A stretch of DNA of 64,000 nucleotides, taken from the NCBI RefSeq assembly GCF_030463565.1, contig NC_134646.1:69519710-69583709 (forward strand), written 5' to 3'. The position numbers were made by a program, and so were the translations under genes. The DNA is from Pelecanus crispus. Taxonomy: Eukaryota; Chordata; Aves; Pelecaniformes; Pelecanidae. The notes under the pieces were generated by a model that was not told the origin of the DNA, did not search any database, and saw only the letters and a program-made list of their open reading frames with translations. This document shows positions 1-22,885 of this stretch, piece by piece (the stretch's first letter is position 1; every line of letters begins with the position of its first letter).

Positions 1-3000
1 CGTAACAATATCTTAGTCCATTCAAAGCTGAAAATTTATCATGATATTCTGGCATCCCTGGGTAATGCCTGAAAGTTATACTGGTTTGAGGTGTGAGGGG
101 AAGAGGTGGAAGGGAGGAGTAGTGGCACACTGTCTGATCTCATAGTATTGTGTATATGCATGCAGGTGGCGTATTCCACTGAAAGGTTTCAAAGAAATCA
201 AAAGGCTTATGACATGAAGCAATCATTGTTCATGTTTTGGAGATGGAAAAATTGAGGCAGTGAGTCATCAAATTACTTTTCTTGAAGGACATCCAGGACA
301 GAAGAATATCTTAGAATCTAACAATGCTCCCAAAAGGGAGGAAATGCTCCCTCTGAAGAGAAATTTTGCATTTTTCTTGGTACTCTTTAAGTTACTTTCT
401 GAACCAATTACTTGGCAGTATTGCCAGGGAAGTGAAGTAATTTCAACTTACATTACTTTCCTTCTATAAATATGTGAATATTCACTGTCAAGAGCCCACC
501 ATTTACTATACAACATTATGTTTCACTGAAGGCATGATTTCCATCTGGGAACCTTTGCAATGGCTCAGCCCAGAGCTTCCGCCTCAAAGGCTAGGCAATG
601 TGCTGTTACTAATCCAGTTCTAACCTGGATGCAATTTCAGATCTAAAAATAGCTTCCTTGGCTGCATAAGGCACATTTTTGGTTGGGCTGACATAGCTAG
701 AACACTGTGCAGAGTAGACAGAATCACGATAATTTCATGTTTCTGGGGATGCACTTTAAAGTGGCAGTATTTCTGTATTACTAAGATTTTTCTGGATAAG
801 CAAATCAGATTCATACCTGTTTGGTCCTTTGGAAGGAAGGATGTGAGATTCTGTGTGAGTCAAATGCTAGTTCGTTAGGAGTTGTCCAGTTCCTTGCTTT
901 TGCACTACAGGATCTCTTCAGCGTGTTAAAGGGGCTATTCTGGAATTGGAAGGTGCATAAAATGGAAGTGCAGGCGTTGCCTTGTCATGATATATCTTTG
1001 AACAATGCTAGCACAGCAATGCCCAAAGCCTAGATGGAGATCTTGTAGGTACCACCAATGAGCAGCAGTAGAGATGTGCCTAGTGTGTTCACACCTGTCC
1101 CTCCAGTCAGGTATTGCCATAAGTTTAGGAAGGCAGTTAACTGTGAACTTAACTGAAGTAACTGAAATAAGCCTAAAGACAACAGTAAAATAGAATTTCA
1201 TTATTTTGTTGTTACTTCTTATACCGTGTTACCGTTTTGATGTAATAGCATCATAGTATGAGTAAAACCCTGTAGCATTTGGGTGCCTTATTTTAATTCT
1301 CTGAACAAATTCTCAATTGTGATGACTCTTCTATAATACATCAAAAGGCAGTTTTAAGTCGTCTTTTATATAAATTCATCCCCTAGCAATGCATTGAGAA
1401 ACTCGTATCTTTCTACTTAAAAGATACAGGAAGTCAAAGTATTCTCTCTGATTCCAACTTTAGATCTTGCCTTTGAGATTTCACACTTCTTACGTACAAT
1501 AAATAAAATAAGGGGAGAGCAGACATAAGATAGACTTCAAGTATTCATACTGCTTGCAAGCACAGTGAATTAAAATAGTCAAAGTAGAAGTCAAACGGGG
1601 GAGCCAACTGTGATGGCATGTACAGTCTTATACTTGCCCAGTATTTTTGCCCATGGGCTGTCAAAGTCTGAGAGGTACTTCTTCAGAAGAATCAAGCCAT
1701 CCTTCCCAGGAGAAGGACAGTAATTATGGTTAGAAAAGAATGAAACTTGAAAGACTTTTGAAATATTTCAAAACTTATCTGTCATCTTTTAGTAATAGTT
1801 GTTCCTTTTTTCTTTACTTGGAAGACAGTGGGAGGCAAAATCAGCTGTCATAAGAAAGGGCAAGTGCAAACATAACCCTGAAATTTGAAAAGAGTTCAGC
1901 AGAGCCTAGAAAAATACTGTTGCCTAGAGTTTCTACTGTGGATAGGTATTAGTTGCATCTTTAAGACCGCTTTATACAATTCTAGTGGATAAAAGTGAAT
2001 GAATAATGGTATTAGAGGTACAGTTTTTTCAAGAGGTTTTGTTTTGCAGCAGGAAGACATTATAAAACAATGTTACTGGTCTGTTATTAGTAAAAGGAGC
2101 CAAATAGATTCTGGACTCGTGAGTTAGCATAGTTTCATTGGTTTAAATGTTGCTTTACCAGTTTTACAAATTGAGGGTCTGGCTATCTGTTTTGAAGTAA
2201 TGAAACACAATAAAATGCCTGGGCACTGCAAAATATTCCAGAGAAGGATTTGCACTGGTGGATTTGAAAGCCCTTTTAACTGACAGTTAAAAGGAACAGA
2301 ATTCATGAGAAAGAGTGTGTTTGTATCCCTGAAGTATTTGTGTAGGGCTTTTTCCCTAAATCACTGAAAAATAATGTTTTTAGAAACACTTTTCCATCTG
2401 ATTTCTTACTGCATTATGTTCTCTATTGCTACCAATTTACTGCTTAGCCTATTTCTAGTTAGTATGATCTTGTGTTTCATGCTAGTAGTGCTTTGAACCA
2501 ACAATTGTCTATGAAGAGATTCTGTAAGGTTAATAATATTGTGACCACAGCTGAAGTTTATATATGCCTCTTTTAATCTTCCCCACCTAGATGAATATTT
2601 AATTTGCAAAAGAAATATTCCAAGTGACATTTTTCCTATTTCCAATTTTTCTGTTAGAAAATATACAGCCTACTCTTCTGGCACATCTTTTTTACTCACT
2701 GTCTTACTTTCAGGAAGCCCAGAAAAAAAATGCATGCTTGAGTGTAGTAATGCTAATGCATATTACATCAACTGATACAGGGGACTGTACAGCATTAAGT
2801 GTTTCACATCAAAGGTTAGTTTTATAAGGAACTGCAGTACCTAAAACTTTCAGTGTTGCCTTTCTTTATATAGGAAAACATTGGCTTGAGTTCAATAAGC
2901 ATTAAGACAAAGTAAATGTTTTACCTGTAACCAGAAGCCCAAGTGCCCATTTAGTTAAATCTTATGATTTACCACTTACTGAAAAAAAAAAAAACCCAAA

Positions 3001-3509
3001 ACCCAAACCCAAAAAAAACCAAACCAAAAAATTGCAGCAGCTCTGGAAAAAAAGGTATGGTTGGGAAGTGGCTCTGGCACCTGCCTGTTCTTGGAGTATA
3101 TCCAGGCCAGAGATAGATCCCATCACACAGACGCATGAAAGACAATTAATGTATTTCGTTAAGAATAACATTTAGCAATTATGCTTCACTAGTTTGTTCA
3201 GACAGATAGTTTTCTTTGTATTTAGTTGGATGACACAAAGGAAAAAGCCAAGAAACGACTGGATGATTAGTTAAACTCACAGTTTGGGGCAGCTGAAGCT
3301 AGGTCTGCTTTCAAATTTGCTAACTGAAATCAATTTGATTGGATAGCTTCAGTGAAATTCAAATGTACCGTGTTGGTTTGAAATTGTTTAAGAAGAGGAA
3401 AACTAGTCTTTCATTTTCTGGCACTTAAAAGAGAACAAAATAAAAAAACTTGATTCACAAAACACTGGGAGAAGGAATGTTTGTTTTCTTCTTATCTACC
3501 AACCTAGCA

Positions 3510-3612
3510 TTAGAATCATGGAATCATTTAGGTTGGAAAAGACCTTTAAGATCATCCAGTCCAACCATTAATCTAACACTACCAAGTCCACCACTAAACC
3601 AATTAAGGGTAG
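3510..3612 (-). mobile_element. CR1 LINE 3'-end fragment
   Basis: Read on the minus strand this ends in the CR1 tail: the 'ccaacctaaatgattc' type sequence followed by 'catgattct'. Only about 100 bases of 3' end remain, so the copy is strongly 5'-truncated, as is usual for CR1. A second copy in the same orientation lies 60 bases downstream. Confidence 0.85.
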
Positions 3613-3672
3613 AGTAGTAATTTCATGATTCTTGACTTGGTGGCTGGATTATTTTTTAATGAAAGTAAAACT

Positions 3673-3937
3673 AGGAATCATTAAGGTTGGAAAGGATCTC
3701 TAAGATCATCAGTCCAATCATCAGCCCAACACCACCATGCCCACTAAACCATGTCCCAAAGTGCCACATCTGCACTTTTTTTTAACACCTCCAGGGATGG
3801 TGACTCCACCACCTCTCTGGGCAGCCTGTTCCAATTTGACCACTCTTTCTGTGAAATTTTTCCTAATATCCAATCTAAACCTTCCCTGACACAACTTGGG
3901 GCCATTTCCTCTCGTCCTATCGCTAGTTACTTGGGAG
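3673..3937 (-). mobile_element. CR1 LINE 3'-end fragment, second copy
   Basis: This minus-strand CR1 copy has about 265 bases of the 3' terminal region. It includes the conserved block around the end of the reverse-transcriptase reading frame (complement of 'ccaccacctctctgggcagc') and the terminal 'aaccttaatgattcct'. It is diverged and non-coding, and lies in FAM184B intron sequence, antisense to that gene. Confidence 0.88.
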
Positions 3938-6900
3938 CATGTGTTGGAGACCTAGGCTTGTTTTTTTTTTCTTCTGTCAGCTTTCTCACCTTTGAAAGAG
4001 TTCCCTTGTCAGTGGGTTATAGGATGAAACAGGGTGAGCTACAGCGTGTCACCTGTTGCCACTTCTTCACTTGTATATTAAGTTGTCACTGGACAACCTA
4101 GGCCTTCGTCACTTGGGTAAGTGTCCCAGTTACCTTCATATGCACATGCACGCATTCTCTTGCTCTCTCGTTTTTTCTGTGCCTCTGTGCTTCCTTTCCC
4201 TCACACACACACAAAGCAGAACCACCACTGCCATCTCTTCTTCCCCTGTGTTCTGTGAATGAAGCCATTTGTCTCCCTGCAAATGATGAAATAATTTAAG
4301 TTTTAAAAACATTAAATTCAGTCTGGAGGAAATACTTTAATCTTTCATTTTGATGTGTACATTCAAAAATTATTCCTTTGGATTGATTTGACTAGAAGTT
4401 TTATTGATTGCTTGGTTTGGCCACCAAATAGGAGAAAGTCAACTGCCCAAACTGGTAGCTTTGCTAACGAGATTTTTAACAAGGTTCATCTCTGCTTGCA
4501 GACTTCTGTCATGTCTAAATTACAGATACTGTTGTAGATCTCGGAACATGTGAAACATCAGTAATAAACTGATGTAATAAACTAAACATCTACCCCATCT
4601 GGTAAAGGAAATCCACATTAATTATAACAGTAATATGGCCCTTTGTGAGCAGGCTGTTGGAAAGGGTTCAGAGGGAAACTGAAGTACAAGATCAGTGATG
4701 ATCAGTAATGACCACCACCAACTGGACCAGGAGAAAAGGAACCTGACTTGTGGATTTGAAGTGAAGGACAAACTCTATTTAAATGGAAGGAACACAGTAT
4801 ACTGACTTGTGTGTAGGAACAGCAGTTCTGCAGCCGTAAACCTACTCAAAAATGGAACGGTAATTTTTTCTTTTAGCTGCTTACAGAGGTACAGAAACCA
4901 GATTTAGTAAAGGGAGTTATGTAGTTCTCATGAAATGTGTGTGTTCAAGTAATAGGTTTTGAGTTATCTCCACAGCACATGAAGTCCATGAACATTCATT
5001 TTTCATGTGAATTGTGCGTACATAGAAATAATCTTCATCTGATATTCTGTGAATGAAAACTTCTAACTCAAAATTATAAACTACTAACACACCAAGTATA
5101 GCAAGTTTTTACAATGTTTTCAGGCTCTTATTTAGTTGCTCTGTAGAAAACCCAATTAAAATAGGACAAATTGATCAAGTAGAAATAATTCTTTCTAAGC
5201 TGTGGGTGTCTCCAAAAAAAAAAGGTTCAAATTAATTTTTCTTCTTTAATATCAGGATTCATTTCTGGGACATAAAGACTTGTATAAGTTCTAGAGAGAA
5301 GGGAGCAGATGCCAAGAAATGGTAAAAGCAGAAATCAGGACTAGAAGCTAAGATAAGTACAATGTAGTTGAAGATTGTGGTCATAAAGTGGGAGTACAGA
5401 ATGTCCTTTCTTCGAAAGGAGTTGAGACCCTGGGAACTGATACAAGCTCTGTGTTTTGCAGCATTTTGAGCCTTTAGAGCACAGTTCTATGCTGGGAACC
5501 TATGAGAATAGTAGAGGCATAGAGAATAAGGGCTGTGATCCATCTGGGAATGGAGAAGGACCTCAGGAGAGGGAAAGAAGAACATACATCCTTTGGAGGA
5601 GAGAAGCCAGCATGGTCAACAATGTAAGAAAGAACAGCGCCATGAGCTAGCAGGAGTACATTTAGCCATCATCAGAAAGGATTCCTGTGCTTTCAAGAAA
5701 TCTGGCATAGCTCATTAGTATCTCCCTTTGGACAGTGCAATGCTGACTGTGGCCATGAAGTTAATGAGAAGTAAGGGCTTTGGGCAGCATGTCCTCTTTT
5801 CTCTTATGTAACACAAAATATACCAGAAAGTGCTATGAGAATGAAACGTGGAAGGATATAGACACCTTAGCCCACTTAGTAAATCTTCCTCCAGCTTTTG
5901 TGGTGCTGCATCAGAAAGGACCACAAGTGTGCAGTTGAAGTTACAAGCAACTATTTAGCTAGCTAAAGCTGCAGTGCTTCCTCAACTAACAAACTGTCTG
6001 CAGTATGCATGGAAAAAAATGAAGGCAACACTGAAGAGGAGACAAAACCCATATATTAGTGTAGAGAAAAGAATAGGATGGAGTCACAGGTTATAATCTG
6101 TATCATATCCAATTTGCAGGTGTGTGTAACGACATTTGAATAAACTCACATGAAATTCTAAGGAAGCCACCTTCTTCCTTTCATAGTCTGAATTCTGTTT
6201 CTCTAAGGCTGGAAAGTACATGTATATAAACATTGGAAAACACACCATCCTTTTTCACACGCTCCCAAAAAGAAAAGGCAAGAGACAGAGGTTTTGCAGA
6301 AGGCATGGCAGCACAAAAAAGCAGACTTGGAAGTCAGCTACAGCAGCAAAAATGCTAATTGGCCTTACTAATTATGCATGCTCCTTCTATGTAGAAGGCA
6401 GTTTTTCAGAATTTCACAGCTATGATGTTAGGGATGGCAAATTTAAGAAGAAGGGCAAATATAAATTTTTCGTGAAAGTTTAGAAAACCTACCAAATAGG
6501 AAAGAGAACAAACTCCTTCCTTCCCCACCAAAAAAAAACCCCACCAAGTTATTCTTATAAATGGGTATTTTTTTATCACTTGTGTGTCAGCCATTATAGA
6601 CATGTCTACTGTATTTAGTAATTAAGCTAAGAGAAGGGAGAAAATAAAACACATCTGAAGCATGATGTGCAGAATTCTTGTTTCCATTGGTTCTAATCTA
6701 CTGCTTTGTGTAAATGGACTCTGCAGTATTACATCTCCAGGATGACAATAAGCACAGCCTTACGCCTGCCTCCTGGTTTGTGCCATAATTGTTGTGCAAG
6801 CTGAATTATGGATTGTATGTATGAGATGGAGATGCTTTGAAAAGAAATAATTTAAGAAAAGTACTTGATGGGCAACAGGCAGTATATGCAAAAGGGATGT

Positions 6901-7056
6901 CATTCTTCACTGAAAAAGGGGTCCTTGCATGAAACAAGCATCTTGCTTTTTTTCATAGAGCAACACAAGTTCATAAAATGTACTCAAATTTATATAATTC
7001 CTCTCCATTGTGAATGCAGCCATTAATCCTATCCTGCTGACTTACTTTTCTGGAAG

Positions 7057-17913
<10,857 letters not shown>

Positions 17914-18569
17914 AGCAAACTATTTCCATACTTCTTAGAATTACTAGAACAGCTCTTCCTGTTTTCTTTTAGGGAATGATAATCCAATGTATGACTTAGA
18001 AGAAAAGAAAAAAAAAGATGTAATTTCCAACTAAATAATTAGGAACTGCACTCTTTTACATCTAATTACTATGGAGTTACAGGCATGGATTTCAGAAAAA
18101 TGCAGTTTTTTAACAACCTGTGTAAAAAATTAAGAAAAAGCAAAATTCTGGATACTGTTATGTGAAGAGACTTTTTAATCAAGACACTGTACCACGCTGC
18201 AATTTGTTAAATATGGAGTTTGGTCTCTGATACGTCCTGTCAATCTGGCTCCAGCTGAAAAAAGATCTTACTTCTGTAGGTGATTTCTGTTGGTTTATAC
18301 ATTTGCTTCATCAGCTGTTTAAAATAATTTCTGCATATAATAATGTATTTTTTTAAGTTTTTAATAGATTTTTGTTAAACTTATTTTAAGCTGTACAGCA
18401 TGAGGTATGCCTCCAATAATAGCATGTTTATAGCAGGCTGGTTTAGAAGTACTTCCTGGTTTGCTTAATATCTGTTTTGTATAGTCAGCATTGCAGTATA
18501 ATATTCCTGTTGCACTTCAATACATGTAACAGTCAGCCTGATGCATTAGGATAATATGTAAGTATGAAC

Positions 18570-18575
18570 ATTAAA
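18570..18575 (+). terminator. FAM184B: Candidate poly(A) signal ATTAAA for FAM184B
   Basis: ATTAAA lies about 660 bases after the FAM184B stop. It is the clearest hexamer I saw there, but an ATTAAA is expected by chance in AT-rich DNA. Confidence 0.35.
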
Positions 18576-20095
18576 ACTTGCTTGTAAATCATCCATTTCT
18601 ATGTTGTGCAAAACAGCGCTATGTTATGCTGAAGTGTGAGTCAGACTGATAGGCTCAGAGTTCCAGATTTATGGGAACTGCACACTTGTACATTTTATCT
18701 CAATATTGTTCTTATGCCCACCTAAATGCAAAGTGGGTAAATGACTGCATTTATCAGATCATGCTAGCTGACTCATTACTGGAAGGAAAGACACCCACAA
18801 AGAAATTAACCCTCAGATAATTCCTCAACCAATGTGAAAGGAATCGTGCAACCAGCAGCCTAGTGTTTAAGACAGGATAGTTCTTCTTCAACTGCTATAT
18901 GATTTGAATCCCCATTTAATTTCAACCAGCAGGACCCAGCTACGTCAAATTTTAGGTGTGGCGAAGGCTACCTCCAGCCTAACCTCTTACAGCCATCAAG
19001 AACTGTACCAACTGATGCAAGCACTTAGTAGAAAACAGTCACTGCACCTCACCCGTGGTAAAAAGGTGGCAGAAGGGGCAGAATGCTTCTACAGGCCAAT
19101 ACTTTCATCCCAGCTGTCTAGTATTTTTTCCAAGATGAACTGCTTGGTTTGGAAGGAGACTTTGGCATCAGATTTGGCAAAAAGACACTTTTTATACATG
19201 TAACCAAGAAGGGGATAAAATGGTGTACAGTAAGTAACACTGAGGAGTGCCTTGGTATCTGTGAGAGGATCAGAAATGTATAGAGCTAGGTTTTTTGTTA
19301 GTTTTCATCCACTCTACCCCAAAACCTTTTAAAGTGCATTAGAAAGTTCAATACAGTTACTAATTCTAATTTCCAGGGTTACAATATTCTAATTAGTTAA
19401 CTCTGTCCCCCAAAAGGTGAATTAAGCCTGTTGCCTAGAAATACAGAGACAGGACTCCTTTGCTATTTCTATTTCCAAAATCTTTTTTTGGCTACATTTA
19501 GATTACTAAATGGTGCAACCCAGCAGAAGCTAATTCTGTAGACTGGACAGTGCTGATGACCCAACATCCACAATGAGTGGTCTTTGTTTTGGGGGTAGGT
19601 GTTTTGGACCATCTCTACACTATTCTGACAGACAGAACACCAGTAACATCGGGCCTGCATTACATACCCCCCTCGCCAGGGTGCATTCTGCAGTTTCATT
19701 TCATCCATAAGAAGCAAATTTGTATACTGTGAGACCTCTTCATGAGGTGAGCAAAAGTACAGTGGAGATGGACAATTCACTTCAAAAAAAGTACTCTTGA
19801 TCTGACCTAGATACAGACAATTCTAAGGGTGTTTCTACAGTGGTACTTCAGGACAATTATTGGATCACAAAACATTTAAATCTTCCAGTAAAACCACACA
19901 GTACCCTTTGCAAGTATTTTCACCATACCAGCAAAGAGATAGTTAGGGGAAAGCTACGGCCACCCTTTCTAGAAGGAACAGGATGCATTCTGGAAAGCAC
20001 ACTTCTACCAGAAAGCATCCTGAAGAGCACTCTGCAGATTTTCCATTGAAATATAAAAATAACCCATATTTTTGGGGGGGGGGGGGGGAAGATAA

Positions 20096-20101
20096 TTTAT
20101 T
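20096..20101 (-). terminator. MED28: Candidate poly(A) signal AATAAA for MED28
   Basis: The complement of 'tttatt' gives AATAAA about 120 bases after the MED28 stop. The mammalian 3' UTR is longer, so this may be only a proximal site. Confidence 0.4.
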
Positions 20102-20220
20102 TTGCTTAGTTGTCTTAACTATTTATATTTGTAGTACAAATTACCTTATACAAAAGCATACAAAGTAAAAGTAACACCACTGCTTACTGTTGAAAGTATT
20201 CAGATATGTAAAATCAAAGA

Positions 20221-20418
20221 TCACGTTTGCTTCATTGGAGCAGGAATATTAGCAGATGCTTGCTCTAGGTAAGCTAATGGACCTTGAGGCATTTCTGCAG
20301 GCTTTTTGTGCTGTACACTGATATCTTCCAGGACCTGTTGCCAGTGTCGCAGTTTACCCAAATGTTTCTGAATTAATGCTTCTTTTCTCTGCAATTCATT
20401 TCTTAATTCTGAAACATC
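20221..20418 (-). CDS. MED28: MED28 exon 4 and stop
   Basis: Residues 116-180, [19 protein letters not shown] to [10 protein letters not shown], then TGA. The amphipathic helix [15 protein letters not shown] is clear. Confidence 0.96.
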   Translation of the reverse strand, partial: DVSELRNELQRKEALIQKHLGKLRHWQQVLEDISVQHKKPAEMPQGPLAYLEQASANIPAPMKQT

Positions 20419-22485
20419 CTATGGATGAAAAAATGTGTATTAGTAAATAGACAGTATTCATAAGAACAACCACCTCACATAAAAAGCATGTAATTTTTTT
20501 AGCTTGAGTTTTCAAGCTGATCTTACAGGGATTCTAATAATGGAAAAGCGTCAAATGAAACAGAGGGGAAGCACTGTGAATGCACTGGTTCCGTTCCCCT
20601 AGGTCACATATTTCGGAGATCATTACTTCCAGCAAAATCTGCCTAACTAGTTTGTTTCTTCCAATGAAACTGTCATCCGTGTTCCAACACTCCACAGAGC
20701 AGCAGGCATCCAGCCTCTCCAGGTTCATGGTGAGAGCTTCATAAACAGTCAAGTTCTACCAACTTAAGATACAGCACGATGTTGAGAAACCCCAAATTAA
20801 TGTGAACGAGGTGATTAACTGTACTGGTACACAGCTTTTCTGATCTAGCACAACACAGGTAAATTGATTTAATCATACCTCTTTAATTACTTGCTCTGGT
20901 TTCTGGACCGACAGCTGCAGTCTTTTTTGTAGAAAAAAGCATTCAGTTTGTCTTGCAACATCCAGAAACTTCTGAATGCATTGATCAACACCTAAACATA
21001 AAATAACAAAATAGAAAGAATTCTAAAAATAAAGATTCCAAAAAAAGAAGTTATCAGGCTGATACTGGTAGTTGTCTGCACACTATTAAAAACAATTTTC
21101 ACAGTACTTTCTAAAAAGAAAATTTTACTTTCCTAAAATGACATATTTATAAAACCAGGATGCGCATTAAGTCTCTGTATAAAACATTTCTTTGCACACT
21201 TTCAGGCCTTCTTTTAAAGGTGCAAGACAACTCTTTTTTCCCAAGTTTTATTACATTTTTGACAATGATGAAGAGTGATAAAATAATTTGTGGAACCTGG
21301 TTGAATAAAGAAAACATTTCACTGCAAGCCCAGGAGCATATTATGCACTACTGTTTTGATAATAAAAGCTGTCCCATTCCAGCATATGAATATGACCCCA
21401 TATCCAGAAAGGGGTTTTCAAAAGCATTTATGCTGTTTTTGAAACAGCTCTTGAGACTCAGGCTTTGACAATTTTTCAGGGAAAAGCACACTTCTAAACA
21501 ACAGTCAAGGGCCATTTTTTAACTTCCTGTTTATCCCAGTTCAGTGTCAATTACGCCTCCCACAGAGGCACCCGTCACACAACTTGCTGCTACGCAACCC
21601 AGGCTTTCCGTTCCCGCTTTTTATTACGGCTTCACAGAGCTCCACAACGCGTCACACGAGCTTCCTAGTTTTTGACCCGCGTATTTCAGGGCGCGTTAAT
21701 ACAACCCCACACAACCGCAGGAGCCAGCCGCCACTCGGACTCTTCCACAAGAGCGCGGTCGTTCGCGGGTGGGTTCCTTTCGGCGCGAGCCCGCTGCCGC
21801 GCACAGCGTCCCTCCGGCGGAGGGGGCGCAGCCCGCGGTTACGCCGGGGTCACCGTTCGAAGACCCTGAAGTCGTGTTTAAACCTCTTCTGGCCTCAGAG
21901 GCCAAGGCACGCGCACCCCCGGAAAAACCCACACGCACCCGCGAAGCTTCCCGAGAGGCTTCAGGGGGAGCCGGCCACAGATTTGCAGCCCCCGCCGTGC
22001 CCCTCGGCATTTCAGGCCTGCGGAGTAAGCGCCGGCGCACCCAGGGCCTCCGCGAAGCCCAGCCGAGCTGCGGCACCTCGGCAGCGCCCGAAAGCCGCCG
22101 GGGCGTCAGCCCGGCCCGCCGGGCGTCAGGCGGGGCCGCGCCCCCGGGCCTCACCCGTGCGGATCTCCTCCTGGTCCGTGCCGTTCACGTAGTCCTGGCT
22201 CACCAGCGAGGCGAAGCAGGCCTGCGGGAGAGCGAAGCGCGGCGGTCAGCGGGCCGCGGGGGGCCGACACCGCCAGGGCAGCGCCCGCCCGCCCGCCCCG
22301 CCCCGCCCCGGCCCGCACACCTCGAAGGACGCTTCCAGCTCGTCCACCAGCGTGTTGTTGGGATTGCGCAGCCCGGTGGGAGGCGGGATGAGGCCGGCCG
22401 GGCCGGGACCGCCGGGAGGCCCGGGCGGCGGCGGCGGCGGCCCCGGCGGCTGGTTGGCGAACATCCCGCTCAGCGAGCCCGCCAT
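20221..22485 (-). CDS. MED28: MED28, Mediator complex subunit 28
   Basis: Four exons join in frame to a 180-residue protein (human about 178). MED28 is a head-module subunit of the Mediator coactivator that links transcription factors to RNA polymerase II; a cytoskeletal role (magicin) is also reported. Residues 1-40 are Pro/Gly-rich and disordered. From [12 protein letters not shown] onward the sequence is nearly identical to mammals through [18 protein letters not shown], the helical segment [16 protein letters not shown] and the C-terminus [16 protein letters not shown]. The start at 22485 has an excellent context (gccgccATGg). An in-frame ATG 24 bases upstream (22509) has a poor context. 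The gene lies in a CpG island with a minisatellite just upstream. Confidence 0.97.
20879..20991 (-). CDS. MED28: MED28 exon 3
   Basis: Residues 78-115, [19 protein letters not shown] to QKPEQVIKE. The acceptor is 'atgtttag' and the donor 'aaagag|gtatga'. Confidence 0.96.
22155..22221 (-). CDS. MED28: MED28 exon 2
   Basis: Residues 56-78, [19 protein letters not shown] and onward. It is 67 bases ending in phase 1, with acceptor 'ctcccgcag' and donor 'acgg|gtgagg'. Intron 1 is only 99 bases. Confidence 0.96.
22321..22485 (-). CDS. MED28: MED28 exon 1
   Basis: Residues 1-55, [12 protein letters not shown] to VDELEASFE. The donor is 'gag|gtgtgc'. It carries a six-proline run and a Gly/Pro-rich stretch whose arrangement differs from mammals. 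Confidence 0.95.
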
Positions 22486-22541
22486 GGCGGCTGAGCGCCG
22501 GCCGCGCATGCGCCGGGGGGCGGGAGCCGAAGGCGGGCCCG

Positions 22542-22788
22542 GCGCCTCGGCCCGCCCTGCCCCTGCGCCTCGGCCCGCCCTCCCCAGGCGCCTCGGCCCG
22601 CCCTCCCCAGGCGCCTCGGCCCGCCCTCCCCAGGCGCCTCGGCCCGCCCTGCCCCTGCGCCTCGGCCCGCCCTCCCCAGGCGCCTCGGCCCGCCCTCCCC
22701 AGGCGCCTCGGCCCGCCCTGCCCCTGCGCCTCGGCCCGCCCTCCCCAGGCGCCTCGGCCCGCCCTGCCCCTGCGCCTCGGCCCGCCCG
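22542..22788. repeat. 23-bp minisatellite upstream of MED28, ten full units plus a partial
   Basis: The period is exactly 23 bases from 22542 to 22771, followed by 17 bases of an eleventh unit. All units start 'gcgcctcggcccgccct'. Two end types occur: A = 'ccccag' and B = 'gcccct'. The order is B A A A B A A B A B. Every unit carries the Sp1-type GC box core CCGCCC. The array ends 57 bases upstream of the MED28 ATG. Confidence 0.97.
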
Positions 22789-22885
22789 AGCAGCGGCCCC
22801 GGGTGAAACGGCAGCGAGGAGGAGCGGGGGAAGCAAAGCCGCCCTTCCCAGCGGGACCGCCTCCAGCCTGGGGTAAGCACCGGCT

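Larger units (their letters stand above)
1..7056 (+). other. FAM184B: FAM184B intron sequence upstream of the first visible exon
   Basis: I recognise no coding exon in this AT-rich stretch. The first FAM184B exon seen, at 7057, begins in mid protein, so the 5' exons lie outside the window and this is probably intron. It holds two CR1 fragments (3510-3937) and A/T-rich low-complexity runs, for example around 2982-3030. A 101-base stretch at 2714-2814 has good splice sites but does not look like FAM184B. Confidence 0.6.
17914..20220. other. Convergent 3' ends of FAM184B (+) and MED28 (-)
   Basis: This 2.3-kb AT-rich stretch holds no recognisable coding exon. The FAM184B 3' UTR may end after ATTAAA at 18570-18575. 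The MED28 3' UTR may end after the minus-strand AATAAA at 20096-20101. A G16 run sits near 20073-20088. Where the two transcripts end relative to each other cannot be settled from sequence. Confidence 0.5.
21600..22880. promoter_or_regulatory. MED28: CpG island at the MED28 start
   Basis: About 1.3 kb is GC-rich with dense CpG against an AT-rich background. It spans MED28 exons 1-2, intron 1 and the upstream minisatellite. No TATA box is evident, as expected for a housekeeping promoter. Confidence 0.85.

Noticed and set aside
2714-2814. Stretch with good splice sites ('cttactttcag' and 'aaag|gttagt') and an open frame upstream of FAM184B exon 7057
   Set aside because: The translation is not coiled-coil-like, the length is not a multiple of three, and its end phase does not fit the phase-0 start at 7057. 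Probably a chance pair of sites.
18904-19203. 99-codon plus-strand frame between FAM184B and MED28
   Set aside because: No recognisable motif and no splice or promoter context, and it lies in the likely 3' UTR/intergenic zone.
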